NCBI GenBank assembly: GCA_017307785.1
Contig: JAFKGI010000026.1
Location: 1 to 64,000 of the forward strand
Length of the DNA stretch: 64,000 nt
Direction of reading: 5' to 3'
Source: Vulcanimicrobiota bacterium
GTDB taxonomy: Bacteria > Vulcanimicrobiota > Xenobia > Xenobiales > JADMJV01
The notes beneath the pieces were generated by a model. It saw only the letters and a program-made list of their open reading frames with translations, was not told the origin of the DNA and ran no database searches. Of the stretch, positions 41,992 to 50,247 are shown piece after piece; positions within the stretch are counted from its first letter, which is position 1; every line of letters begins with the position of its first letter. The translations under genes and the position numbers were made by a program.

Positions 41992-42363
41992 ATGAAGAAC
42001 TTATTGGCTTGCCTGTTATTGACCGCCTCGTGTTGGGCCCAGCAACGGCCCGACACCATTCTGCTGACGGTGTTCCTGCGCCACGACCAGACCATGAACG
42101 TCGACGAGATCCAGAAAATCCAGGAAGAGCAGGGCTTCTACAAGGCCTTTCCCCCGGACGGCACGCGCGTGGTCAGCTGGAACGTGATGATGGGCATCGG
42201 CCAGGTCATCGTGCTGGAAGTGCCGCCCGCCCAACTGCGCGCCGTCAACCTGGCCCTGGAGAAGACAGCCTGGAAAGCTTTCCGCACCGAATACTACCCG
42301 ACTTACAACTTCTACCCGGTGGTCAAAGACAAACTGCAGAACAAGGACAAGCTGGAACTGTAG
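41992..42363 (+). CDS. Small secreted protein of unknown function
   Basis: 123 aa with signal peptide MKNLLACLLLTASCWAQ. The mature domain of about 105 aa alternates strand and helix (TILLTVFLRHDQTMNVDEIQ, VVSWNVMMGIGQVIVLEVPP, AQLRAVNLALEKTAWKAF), a ferredoxin-like alpha/beta pattern. No known family. It converges on the next gene with directly abutting stops. Confidence 0.6.
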   Translation: MKNLLACLLLTASCWAQQRPDTILLTVFLRHDQTMNVDEIQKIQEEQGFYKAFPPDGTRVVSWNVMMGIGQVIVLEVPPAQLRAVNLALEKTAWKAFRTEYYPTYNFYPVVKDKLQNKDKLEL

Positions 42364-42846
42364 CTACTGGAAGCGGAAGGTGGAGATGACTTCCTGGATG
42401 GTCTGGTCGATTTCGTTGCCCGCTTCGTCGCCCTCGCGACCGTCCTGGTAGGTCAGCTCGGCCGAGGTCTTGCCCATGCCGGTCCAGATCGAGAAGCTCT
42501 TGGGCTTCTTGATGAGCACACCGGGGTGCCCGTCGAGCACGATTCGGGTGGCGTTGACGCCCTTGCTGCGGTATTGCTTTACCGACATGTCGACCATCTG
42601 CGCCCAGCTGGCTGTAGGCGTCAAGTCCTCGGTGTAGCCCCCCAAGCTGCGAGTGGGTGAGCCGCCGGTAGCTTCCTTGGTGATCTTCTGATAGAGGGTG
42701 CCACCGCGCTGCCAGTCTCCGCTCACCGTGATCGTAAAGGTATGCGAGCCTTTGGGCAGCTCGGCGCCGGGCGGTGTAAACACCATCGGCCCGGCCCAGG
42801 CCGGAGCAGTCATCAACAAAAGGGCTAGAGCAGTTACATTTCGCAT
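42364..42846 (-). CDS. Secreted protein of unknown function
   Basis: 160 aa from ATG 42846 with GGAAGG 8 bp upstream and signal peptide MRNVTALALLLMTAPAWA. The open frame continues upstream into the tandem repeat array, but the signal peptide and ribosome site fix the start. The mature part is beta-rich: HTFTITVSGDWQRGGTLYQK, NATRIVLDGHPGVLIKKPKS, ETIQEVISTFRFQ-like end DQTIQEVISTFRFQ. It resembles many small lipocalin- or PsbP-like periplasmic proteins but no family can be named. Confidence 0.6.
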   Translation of the reverse strand: MRNVTALALLLMTAPAWAGPMVFTPPGAELPKGSHTFTITVSGDWQRGGTLYQKITKEATGGSPTRSLGGYTEDLTPTASWAQMVDMSVKQYRSKGVNATRIVLDGHPGVLIKKPKSFSIWTGMGKTSAELTYQDGREGDEAGNEIDQTIQEVISTFRFQ

Positions 42847-42909
42847 CAGGTCGCCTTCCCAGCCCCCGCCAGCGAACCCTTCGGCGCAAGACCGGCTTTT
42901 CTGGGCCTG

Positions 42910-43206
42910 AGGCCCGTCCTCCGCGGCGTCGCCGCGTTTTGCCGGGCGATTGCGCGTCCAGGGGCCCTTCTCCGCGGGCCAGTCCGGGGTCGCCGCGTTT
43001 TGCCCGGGCGATTGCGGGTCCAAGGGCCCCTCTCCGCAGGCCAGTGCGGCGTCGCCGCGTTTTTCCGGGGCGGTTGCGGGTCCAGGGGCCGTTCTCCGCG
43101 GGCCAGTGCGGGGTCGCCGCGTTTTTCCCGGGCGATTGCGGGTCCAAGGGCCCTTTTCCGCGGGCCAGTGCGGCGTCGCCGCATTTTTCCCGGGCGATTG
43201 CGCGAT
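42910..43206. repeat. Tandem array A, 62-bp period, about 5 units
   Basis: The GCGTTTT core recurs at 42935, 42996, 43058, 43120 and 43182 (periods 61, 62, 62, 62). Each unit also carries TCCGCGGGCCAGTGCGG, able to form a small hairpin. Open frames cross the array on both strands but shift phase because 62 is not a multiple of three, so it is not coding. Array B at 58.1 kb has the same unit. It lies between two minus-strand genes, starting 60 bp before a gene start. Confidence 0.85.
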
Positions 43207-43208
43207 GT

Positions 43209-44216
43209 TCAGACCCGCAGGATGCGACGGGCGATCTGGGCGGCACCGTCCTGAGGGGGCGGTGGCAGCAGGGGCTGGCCGGCGCGGGCCTGCTCGAGAC
43301 TTTTCAGCCAGTTGCCCGCATACAAATCTTCGGCTTCGATCCGGGCGAAGGCGGTGTATTTCTGAATGGCCTCCTCCAAAAGAAAGGCCTCGCTGAAGTC
43401 GTCGCGCGGCACGTAGACGATGGGCTTGCCGTTGGCGATGCAGTCCGAGAGGATACCGAAGCCAGGTTTGGTCACCACCACGTCAGCGGAAGCGACAAGG
43501 TCGGCGAAGGGAGCCTGGCTGTGGCGGGCCTGAGGCCAGTCCAGGCGGGTGAAGAGTTCGTAGGGCAGGTCGCCGAGCAACCGCGGATCGATTTCCAGGT
43601 CGTGGAACCAGACGACCGCCCACCCTTTGTCCGGGTCGGCTCCCGTCTCGGCGGCAATCTCGGCTCGCCGATTGCGTCCGGGCCGAGCCACCAGCGGCAT
43701 GACCTCGGGATTCTCCTGAATCGGAGCCGAAAACGGATACTGCAACGCCAGCGTGGCCTGCGCATAGCCCTGACGAAACCACTCACAGACCTCGTTCCAG
43801 GCCGGGTCCTGCTCCGCAAAGGGCCGATAGATATAGTCCCAGCCAAAGCTGGTCAGAGCGACTCCAGGAATGCCGGCGGCGCGGGCCGCCTGCAAAGGCA
43901 GCGAGGGCGAATCCACCACCACCAGCCGCGTCTGGCGCAGAAACTCGCGCTCTTCCTCCAGCAGCTCACCGGACCGGGCCATCAAGCTCTGCATCTTGAG
44001 CAGCGTGGCAGGCACATCGCCACGCACCGAATCTTTCTGAATCAAGCCGCAGTCAAAAGCCCTGGGCCGGTAGACCCCCTGAAAGCGCGGCCGAAAAAAC
44101 CACTCCGGAACCTCGCTGACGACGGTGACCGGCTCGTGCTTTTCCAGCTCGGTGATGACCTCGAGCGAACGGCCCGCGTGCCCATAACCGTGCGCCGTGA
44201 TGTAAAAAGCGATCAT
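43209..44216 (-). CDS. GT28-like glycosyltransferase (L-arabinokinase N-terminal-like)
   Basis: 335 aa. The start MIAFYITAHGYGHAGRSLEV is the GHGxGHxxR loop of MurG-like GT-B transferases in the group related to the N-terminal half of plant L-arabinokinase. Later landmarks are VVVDSPSLPLQAARAAGIPG, the ASADVVVTKPGFGILSDCIA nucleotide-sugar site and GKPIVYVPRDDFSEAF. Donor and acceptor unknown; cytosolic. It ends 3 bp from tandem array A. It is divergent from tRNA-Thr. Confidence 0.78.
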   Translation of the reverse strand: MIAFYITAHGYGHAGRSLEVITELEKHEPVTVVSEVPEWFFRPRFQGVYRPRAFDCGLIQKDSVRGDVPATLLKMQSLMARSGELLEEEREFLRQTRLVVVDSPSLPLQAARAAGIPGVALTSFGWDYIYRPFAEQDPAWNEVCEWFRQGYAQATLALQYPFSAPIQENPEVMPLVARPGRNRRAEIAAETGADPDKGWAVVWFHDLEIDPRLLGDLPYELFTRLDWPQARHSQAPFADLVASADVVVTKPGFGILSDCIANGKPIVYVPRDDFSEAFLLEEAIQKYTAFARIEAEDLYAGNWLKSLEQARAGQPLLPPPPQDGAAQIARRILRV

Positions 44217-44245
44217 GGCTCGGCGATTTCCCCTCTAGCGGCCGC

Positions 44246-44274
44246 TTGCCTGCCCCCGACGCCTGTGCTATATT
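44246..44274 (+). promoter_or_regulatory. Promoter of tRNA-Thr
   Basis: -35 TTGCCT (44246-44251), 17-bp spacer, -10 TATATT (44269-44274). The predicted start near 44281 lies 10 nt before the tRNA 5' end. Confidence 0.75.
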
Positions 44275-44290
44275 GCCACTGCAAAATCTT

Positions 44291-44365
44291 GCCGTTTTAG
44301 CTCAGGGGTAGAGCAACTCACTCGTAATGAGTAGGTCCGGGGTTCAAATCCCCGAAACGGCTCCA
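44291..44365 (+). tRNA. tRNA-Thr (anticodon CGT)
   Basis: 75 nt including an encoded CCA. Acceptor stem GCCGTTT/AAACGGC, D arm GCTC...GAGC, anticodon arm ACTCA-CTCGTAA-TGAGT with anticodon CGT, short variable loop, and T arm CGGGG-TTCAAAT-CCCCG. Discriminator base T. It has its own promoter and a terminator directly downstream, so it is a single-gene transcript. Confidence 0.95.
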
Positions 44366-44368
44366 CCA

Positions 44369-44400
44369 AAAGGCACCGTTTTTACAGCGGTGTCTTTTTC
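44369..44400 (+). terminator. Terminator of tRNA-Thr
   Basis: GGCACCG and CGGTGTC pair (one G-T wobble) around TTTTTACAG, followed by TTTTTCTTTT. It starts within 6 bp of the tRNA 3' end. Confidence 0.8.
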
Positions 44401-44463
44401 TTTTCCGCCCCCGAGACCCCACGGTGCGAGGGTGCGACCCGCGACGAGAAGAATGTCTACCGA

Positions 44464-44811
44464 ATGCTGCCCGAAGGAAAGGACCAGGCGTTCTTGTGGG
44501 ACATGCGAGAGGCGGCTGGCGACATATCCAGGACCGTGCTCGAATTGAACGCGCAGGAGTTTGTGGAGACGAAATTCACCAGGTTGGCAGTCGAACGCCT
44601 GGCCATGATTTTGGGAGTAGCGGCGGCGAAGTTGTCTGACGCTTATCGCCTGGCCCATCCGGAACTGGGTTGGCGACGAATTCAGGGCCTGGACCACGAG
44701 TACGGAGCAGCCCGAGCCCAGGAACTTTACCGGACCTGCCGCGAGTTCGTGGTGCCACTATCTCGCCAACTGGATGCGCTCTGCCCTCTGCCCCCGGCTG
44801 ACAACCTGTGA
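44464..44811 (+). CDS. HepT-like (DUF86) protein with altered HEPN motif
   Basis: 115 aa. DUF86/HepT pattern: DQAFLWDMREAAGDI, KFTRLAVERLAMILGVAAAK, AHPELGWRRIQGL, then DHEYG. HEPN ribonuclease toxins of this family normally read GLRNxLAHxY at this last point; here about four residues including the conserved Arg-Asn are missing (GLDHEYG), so the usual RNase site is broken. No MntA-type nucleotidyltransferase antitoxin is adjacent. Instead its TGA overlaps the GTG of a DUF3841 gene. It lies 60 bp after the tRNA-Thr terminator. Confidence 0.75.
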   Translation: MLPEGKDQAFLWDMREAAGDISRTVLELNAQEFVETKFTRLAVERLAMILGVAAAKLSDAYRLAHPELGWRRIQGLDHEYGAARAQELYRTCREFVVPLSRQLDALCPLPPADNL

Positions 44812-45422
44812 GCAGGTCCGGGGTTCGCTACTGGACGGTGCAGCCCATCAGCGTCTGGGAGACGCTGCAAAAAGATGGCCTTTGTCGCGTGGATCCGGCC
44901 AAAGTCTTCCATATCCCGGACTGCTACAAGTGGCTGGTCGAGCAGCTGAAGCGCCGGCTTCCCAACTACGAAGGCAACTATCCGTGGTGGCTTTACTGCG
45001 GCAAGCCCGACCTGCGCTGGGTTCGCTGGACTCGCCCACAAGGAACCTGGGAAGTGCGTCTGGAGGTAGAGTTGCCGGCCGAGCGAGTCCAGGAATTCTT
45101 GATCCGCGACTGGGATGTCGTCTACTGCCAGGCCTGGCTCTTCAAGCATCTGCCGCGCAACCGCTGGTATGACTTTCAGGAGCGGCGCGGCTGGGAAGAT
45201 CTGGCAGTCTATCCCGAGCCTTATGAGTCTCTGCTGAAGCGAACCTGGCAGCGGCTCTTTGACTCGAAGCGCGCGCTTGGTCTTTCCCGCTATCGCAGCG
45301 AAGCGGTGGTGGAGACCTTGTATCTGGAAGACGTGATCCAGGCCCGTCCCTTCAAAGGGACGAGCACCTACCGAAAAGCGCCGACTCCAGAAAACGCAGA
45401 GCCCGAACTCCAAACCAGCTGA
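44808..45422 (+). CDS. DUF3841-like protein
   Basis: 204 aa from GTG 44808, which overlaps the HepT-like stop. The start VRYWTVQPISVWETLQKDGL, then WLVEQLKRRLPNYEGNYPWW and LYCGKPDLRWVRW, follows the DUF3841 pattern, a family of unknown function often seen as single genes in bacteria. Many conserved Trp and Arg suggest nucleic acid or nucleotide binding, but this is inference. It is coupled to the HepT-like gene. Its last 71 bp overlap the convergent BtuF-like gene. Confidence 0.7.
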   Translation: MSRSGVRYWTVQPISVWETLQKDGLCRVDPAKVFHIPDCYKWLVEQLKRRLPNYEGNYPWWLYCGKPDLRWVRWTRPQGTWEVRLEVELPAERVQEFLIRDWDVVYCQAWLFKHLPRNRWYDFQERRGWEDLAVYPEPYESLLKRTWQRLFDSKRALGLSRYRSEAVVETLYLEDVIQARPFKGTSTYRKAPTPENAEPELQTS

Positions 45423-46083
45423 AGCTTTCGCCGTCCACGAAGGCGTAGGGGAAGCCCAGTTCGGCCAGACCTTCCCGCTTGCGCAAGAATGGATAGGGCT
45501 CCGAGGAGAACAAGAGCAAGGTGGAGGAACGGTCGAAATCGGCAAAATCCACCACCGGGTATTTCTCGGCAAACCCGAAGACGGGGTAGCCGGTCTTGGC
45601 CAGCACCGAGCCGATAAAGGTCTCCGGCCCCACCGCCATCCAGGGGTCGCGCCAGATGACGTAGACCACCGAGCGCACCTCCGAGGAGGGCCTCCTCCCC
45701 CACTCCACGATTCCGGGAAAACCGTCACTGGCCGGAGCCGCCGCCACCGCCTCCCAGCGCGCCGACCAATCCCTCAACAGCCCACAACCCAAAACACCGG
45801 ACAAATCCCGCAGAGCAGGAGCCACGTTCTCCAAAGAGCGGATATGACTGGCCCACACCGGCAGTCCCGAGTCCTCGCTCATAAACAGCGGGTTCTCCTC
45901 GCGATCCAGCACCAGCAGGTCGGCCTTCAGCGAGCGCACCCGGTCCAGCTTCCAGTCTTTGGTTCCCCCCACGCGCACCACAGAAGAAGGCGGATGAATG
46001 CAAAAGCGGGTGCGACCCACCACCTCGACCCCGGCTTCCAACAGGGTTTCCGTCCAGGAAGGGACCATGGAGACGACTCTCAC
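45352..46083 (-). CDS. Cytosolic BtuF-like (helical-backbone metal receptor) protein
   Basis: 243 aa from GTG 46083 with GGGAG upstream. The start VVSMVPSWTETLLEAGVEVV followed by GRTRFCIHPPS, and KADLLVLDREENP, match the BtuF/TroA-like periplasmic binding fold, yet no signal peptide is present, as in the known cytosolic branch of this family. Cobalamin or another metal-tetrapyrrole is a plausible ligand. It is divergent from the B12-dependent icmF with only 36 bp between starts, which supports a cobalamin link. Confidence 0.72.
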   Translation of the reverse strand: MRVVSMVPSWTETLLEAGVEVVGRTRFCIHPPSSVVRVGGTKDWKLDRVRSLKADLLVLDREENPLFMSEDSGLPVWASHIRSLENVAPALRDLSGVLGCGLLRDWSARWEAVAAAPASDGFPGIVEWGRRPSSEVRSVVYVIWRDPWMAVGPETFIGSVLAKTGYPVFGFAEKYPVVDFADFDRSSTLLLFSSEPYPFLRKREGLAELGFPYAFVDGESFSWFGVRALRFLESALFGRCSSL

Positions 46084-46119
46084 GATTCAACTCCCGCCCC
46101 ACTGGGTAGCAACAAGCCA

Positions 46120-49100
46120 ATGACGCTGACACTTGCCCCCACCAAACACCCTATCCGCCTGGTTACGGCCGCCTCCTTATTTGACGGCCACGACGCCGCT
46201 ATCAACATCATGCGCCGCCTGATGCAAACCGCCGGAGCCGAGGTCATCCACCTCGGCCACAACCGTTCGGTCCAAGAAATCGTCAACTGCGCCATCCAGG
46301 AAGATGTGCAAGGAATCGCCATCACTTCCTACCAGGGCGGTCATGTCGAATATTTCAAGTATATGATTGACCTGATCCGCAAAGCCGGAGCCAACATCAA
46401 AGTCTTCGGCGGCGGCGGCGGCACCATTCTGCCCGAAGAGATCGAAGAGCTTCACCAATACGGCGTCACCCGCATCTACTCACCTGACGACGGCCGCCAG
46501 ATGGGCCTCGAGGGGATGATCGAACATCTGCTCAAAGGCTGCGACTTCGAAAAGCGCGACAGCAACTTCCGTCCGTTCCTGGAGCAAAAGACCCAGGCCG
46601 ACACAGCCGCGCTCATCACCATCGCCGAGAATCATCGCGACGTAGCCGAACAACTGCAGACGGCCCTCAAGCCCAACAACGCCCCCGTGCTCGGCATCAC
46701 AGGCACCGGCGGTTCCGGCAAGTCCAGCCTGGTGGACGAATTCGTGCGCCGCTTCCTGGCCGACACCCAGGACAAAAAAGTGGCCGTGCTCTCGGTCGAC
46801 CCCTCCAAGCGCAAGTCCGGCGGCGCCTTGCTGGGCGACCGCATCCGCATGAACGCTATCGACAATCCGCGCGTCTTCATGCGCTCGCTGGCCACCCGCC
46901 AGTCCAACCTGGCCCTGTCGCGCCACATCGGCGACGCCGTCCAGATCTGCAAAGCCGCCGGCTATGACCTGATTTTGCTGGAAACCTCGGGCATCGGCCA
47001 GTCGGACACGGAGATCACCGAATTCTCCGACGTCTCCCTTTACGTCATGACGGCCGAATATGGCGCCGCCACTCAGCTCGAGAAAATCGATATGTTGGAC
47101 TTCGCCGACATCGTGGCCATCAACAAATTCGACAAGCGCGGCAGCCTGGACGCCCTGCGCGACGTCAAAAAGCAGTGGCGCCGCAACCACAACGACTTCA
47201 AGAGCGAAGACGTGCCCGTTTACGGCACCATCGCCAGCCAGTTTAACGATCCCGGCATGAACGAACTCTACTGCGTCATTATGGACAAGCTCAAGCTGGG
47301 TCACGATCAGCTGACCACGGGCACCAGCGAAAAACACTGGATCATCCCGCCCGAGCGCACTCGCTACCTGGCCGAGATCGTGGAGACTTGCGAAGCCTAC
47401 GATGCGCGCGTGCGCCAGCAGGCTCAGATCGCCCGCCGCATGTATCAGCTGAGTGGCACCATCAAAACCATTCGGGCTCAGGTCGGGCAGAAACGCCTGG
47501 ACATCGTCGAGCCCAAAGGTCCGGACGACACCGTGCACGTCACCCAGCGCATCGAAGGCGAGCCGGAATACCTCAAGGATCTGGAAACTCTATACCACGA
47601 GCTGGAGAGCCAGCTGCACAGCGACTGCAAGCTGCTGCTGCAGGAATGGCCGGCCACCAAGAAGCGTTACGCCGCCTCCAAGTATCAGTTCGAAGTGCGC
47701 GGCAAGGTGCTGGAACTGGACCTGGTCAGCGAGACCTTGTCCCATCTCAAAGTGCCCAAGGTTTGCTTACCCAAGTATGAAGACTGGGGCGATCTGCTCA
47801 CCTGGTTGATGCGCGAAGCCCCTCCCGGGCAGTTCCCCTTCACCGCCGGCGTCTTCCCGCTCAAGCGTGAGAACGAAGACCCGGCCCGCATGTTCGCCGG
47901 CGAAGGCGGACCTGAGCGCACCAATCGCCGCTTCCACTACGTCTCCAAAGGCATGCCGGCGGCTCGTCTGTCCACCGCCTTTGACTCGGTCACGCTTTAT
48001 GGTGAAGACCCTGATCAGCGTCCCGACATCTACGGCAAGGTGGGCAATTCGGGCGTTTCCATCGCCAGCCTGGACGACGCCAAGAAGCTCTACTCCGGGT
48101 TCGACCTGTGCGACCCCAAAACGTCGGTCTCCATGACCATCAACGGGCCCGCCCCGATGCTGCTGGCCTTCTTCCTGAACGCGGCCATCGACCAGGCCTG
48201 CGAGAAATATATCAAAGCCAACAACCTGCCTGTGCCCGGAAACGGGCCCACTTACCAGGGCGAATTACCGGAAGGAAACAACGGTCTGGGTCTGATGCTG
48301 CTGGGCACCTCAGGTGACAAGGTGCTGCCGCCCGACATCTACGCCAAGATCAAAGCCGATACTTTGAAAGCCGTGCGCGGCACCGTCCAGGCCGACATCC
48401 TGAAAGAAGATCAGGCCCAGAACACCTGCATCTTCTCGACCGATTTCGCTCTGCGCCTGATGGGAGACATCCAGCAATACTTTATCGACCAGAAGGTGCG
48501 CAACTTCTATTCGGTGTCCATCTCCGGCTACCACATCGCCGAAGCCGGCGCCAACCCCATCTCGCAGCTGGCCTTCACGCTGGCCAACGGCTTCACGTTC
48601 GTGGAATACTACCTGAGCCGGGGGATGAACATCGACGACTTTGCCCCCAACCTGTCGTTCTTTTTCTCCAACGGCATGGACCCGGAATACACCGTCATCG
48701 GTCGCGTGGCCCGGCGCATCTGGAGCCGCACCATCCGCGACAAATACGGCGGAAACGACCGCAGCCAGAAGCTCAAATATCATATCCAGACTTCGGGTCG
48801 CTCACTGCACGCTCAGGAAATCGCCTTCAACGACATCCGCACCACCCTGCAGGCGCTGCTGGCCCTTCAAGACAACTGCAACTCGCTGCACACCAACGCC
48901 TACGATGAGGCCATCACCACACCCACCGAGGAAAGCGTGCGCAGAGCTCTGGCCATTCAGCTGGTCATCAACAAGGAATTCGGTCTCTCCAAGAACGAGA
49001 ATCCCACTCAGGGTTCGTTTGTGGTGGAGGAGTTAACCGACCTGGTGGAAGCGGCCGTGCTCCAAGAATTCCGTTCGCTTTCCGAACGCGGCGGCGTGCT

Positions 49101-49476
49101 CGGCGCCATGGAGCGCATGTATCAGAGGTCCAAGATTCAGGAAGAGTCGCTCTACTACGAGACCCTCAAGCACGATGGAAAACTGCCCATCATCGGCGTC
49201 AATACCTTCCTCGATCCGAAAGGCTCCCCCACCGTGGTGCCGCCTGAGGTCATCCGCGCCACCACCGAGGAAAAGGACTACGCCATCCAGGCCCGCGACG
49301 CGTTCTGGGATAAGCACCGCGAGGAGGGCAAGAGGGCTCTCAAGGACGTGCAGCGGGCTGCCGTCCAGCACGAGAATCTCTTTGAGAGCCTGATGGAAGC
49401 AGCCAAGGTGTGCACCCTCGGGCAGCTTTCGGCCGCTCTCTATGAGGTCGGGGGCCAGTACCGCCGCAACATGTAA
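46120..49476 (+). CDS. icmF: Fused isobutyryl-CoA mutase IcmF (B12-dependent)
   Basis: 1118 aa. B12-binding domain first (DGHDAAINIMRRLM, His24 as the lower cobalt ligand; EVIHLGHNRSV), then a MeaB-like G-protein chaperone (P-loop GTGGSGKSSLVDEF near residue 196, ETSGIGQSD, AINKFDKRG), then the mutase TIM-barrel domain (FPFTAGVFPLKREN, RLSTAFDSVTLYGEDPDQRP, TSVSMTINGPAPMLL). This domain order defines IcmF. It interconverts isobutyryl-CoA and n-butyryl-CoA; the GVFPL segment in place of the methylmalonyl-CoA mutase YxxRPW motif supports that specificity. ATG 46120 is the first sensible start; the open frame upstream is antisense to the neighbour. Confidence 0.95.
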   Translation: MTLTLAPTKHPIRLVTAASLFDGHDAAINIMRRLMQTAGAEVIHLGHNRSVQEIVNCAIQEDVQGIAITSYQGGHVEYFKYMIDLIRKAGANIKVFGGGGGTILPEEIEELHQYGVTRIYSPDDGRQMGLEGMIEHLLKGCDFEKRDSNFRPFLEQKTQADTAALITIAENHRDVAEQLQTALKPNNAPVLGITGTGGSGKSSLVDEFVRRFLADTQDKKVAVLSVDPSKRKSGGALLGDRIRMNAIDNPRVFMRSLATRQSNLALSRHIGDAVQICKAAGYDLILLETSGIGQSDTEITEFSDVSLYVMTAEYGAATQLEKIDMLDFADIVAINKFDKRGSLDALRDVKKQWRRNHNDFKSEDVPVYGTIASQFNDPGMNELYCVIMDKLKLGHDQLTTGTSEKHWIIPPERTRYLAEIVETCEAYDARVRQQAQIARRMYQLSGTIKTIRAQVGQKRLDIVEPKGPDDTVHVTQRIEGEPEYLKDLETLYHELESQLHSDCKLLLQEWPATKKRYAASKYQFEVRGKVLELDLVSETLSHLKVPKVCLPKYEDWGDLLTWLMREAPPGQFPFTAGVFPLKRENEDPARMFAGEGGPERTNRRFHYVSKGMPAARLSTAFDSVTLYGEDPDQRPDIYGKVGNSGVSIASLDDAKKLYSGFDLCDPKTSVSMTINGPAPMLLAFFLNAAIDQACEKYIKANNLPVPGNGPTYQGELPEGNNGLGLMLLGTSGDKVLPPDIYAKIKADTLKAVRGTVQADILKEDQAQNTCIFSTDFALRLMGDIQQYFIDQKVRNFYSVSISGYHIAEAGANPISQLAFTLANGFTFVEYYLSRGMNIDDFAPNLSFFFSNGMDPEYTVIGRVARRIWSRTIRDKYGGNDRSQKLKYHIQTSGRSLHAQEIAFNDIRTTLQALLALQDNCNSLHTNAYDEAITTPTEESVRRALAIQLVINKEFGLSKNENPTQGSFVVEELTDLVEAAVLQEFRSLSERGGVLGAMERMYQRSKIQEESLYYETLKHDGKLPIIGVNTFLDPKGSPTVVPPEVIRATTEEKDYAIQARDAFWDKHREEGKRALKDVQRAAVQHENLFESLMEAAKVCTLGQLSAALYEVGGQYRRNM

Positions 49477-49533
49477 CTTCTAAACGTATATCCGTACCAA
49501 CCCGGCAGCGACGGAGCGCGCTACCCTCGGAGT

Positions 49534-49617
49534 ATGGATATTCGCACTGGAATCATGTTGTTGGCTTGCGGTGTGACCTCGGTTCTGCTGGGACTGGTTT
49601 CCCTCTGGACCTTCTGA
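49534..49617 (+). CDS. Possible 27-aa single-pass membrane peptide
   Basis: MDIRTGIMLLACGVTSVLLG then LVSLWTF, stop at 49617. One hydrophobic helix spans most of the peptide. A GGAG lies immediately before the ATG, closer than usual. It sits 57 bp after icmF and ends 1 bp before the convergent gene. No family recognised; a chance ORF is quite possible. Confidence 0.3.
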   Translation: MDIRTGIMLLACGVTSVLLGLVSLWTF

Positions 49618-49618
49618 G

Positions 49619-50155
49619 CTATCCCCGCCTGCGCAACAAAAAATAAGCGGCCAGCCCGATCCCGGCCAGCACCAGGCCTCCCAGGCCCGTAGCCGCGGCC
49701 GACTCAGCTCCGCGCTTGCGTTCGTAGAGCGGACGCACGTCGCCGCTGATCAGTTCTTTCTCGGTGGCCGCCTTCAAACCGAGCAGGGCCGGCAGCGCCA
49801 GCACCCGCCGGCAGGTTCGTTCGTATTCCGCCGAGGTCTCGGGATGATACTCAAAGTATTCCTTGGCTCGCTCCTGAAAGGCCATGGCAAAGTCGCCGCG
49901 CGACAGATAGACCGTGTAAAAGTGGTGAGTTTTGGTCTCGCCCATACGCTCGTAGTGATCGACCACGAACTCATCCAGAGAGTCCAAAGATAGCGTGATC
50001 TCCGGTCCTTTTAAAGACGGCCCGGTCACCGTGCGCGCCCGCAGGTCAAAGCGCACGCGCCCGCCCGAGAAGGGAACGGAAAGCACCTCGTCTTCCAGCC
50101 AGGCATCCGAGAAATAGACGGAGTGCGCCGCGTCGCGCATCAACTGAGTTAGCAT
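49619..50155 (-). CDS. Tail-anchored protein of unknown function
   Basis: 178 aa. A soluble N-terminal part (beta strands VLSVPFSGGRVRFDLRARTV and ITLSLDSLDEFVV, then helices ERTCRRVLALPALLGLK), and one C-terminal membrane helix (GLGGLVLAGIGLAAYFLL) followed by RRRG. No signal peptide, so the bulk should be cytosolic and anchored at the C-terminus. GGAGA precedes the ATG. No family recognised. Confidence 0.65.
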   Translation of the reverse strand: MLTQLMRDAAHSVYFSDAWLEDEVLSVPFSGGRVRFDLRARTVTGPSLKGPEITLSLDSLDEFVVDHYERMGETKTHHFYTVYLSRGDFAMAFQERAKEYFEYHPETSAEYERTCRRVLALPALLGLKAATEKELISGDVRPLYERKRGAESAAATGLGGLVLAGIGLAAYFLLRRRG

Positions 50156-50247
50156 CCACGTCCATTCTCCAAAGTACCTTCATCCCTTCGAACATGCAGA
50201 GAACAAGTCTAAACTTGGCTCAGACACCGGAAAGGACACACACACCT

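Noticed and set aside
42910..43206. CRISPR array
   Set aside because: Spacing is regular, but the segments between cores are themselves conserved, so there are no unique spacers, and no cas genes are nearby. The same holds for arrays B and C.
42323..43246. Long open frames on both strands through tandem array A, with repetitive Arg/Gly/Pro-rich translations
   Set aside because: The 62-bp period changes frame each unit, so repeated peptide pieces appear in all frames; no ribosome site or domain. Treated as non-coding repeat.
45844..46119. N-terminal extension of icmF upstream of ATG 46120
   Set aside because: The extension is antisense to the BtuF-like gene and shows no similarity to IcmF, whose homology begins after ATG 46120.
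46084..46119. Cobalamin riboswitch before icmF
   Set aside because: Only 36 bp separate the divergent starts, far too short, and no B12-box sequence is present.
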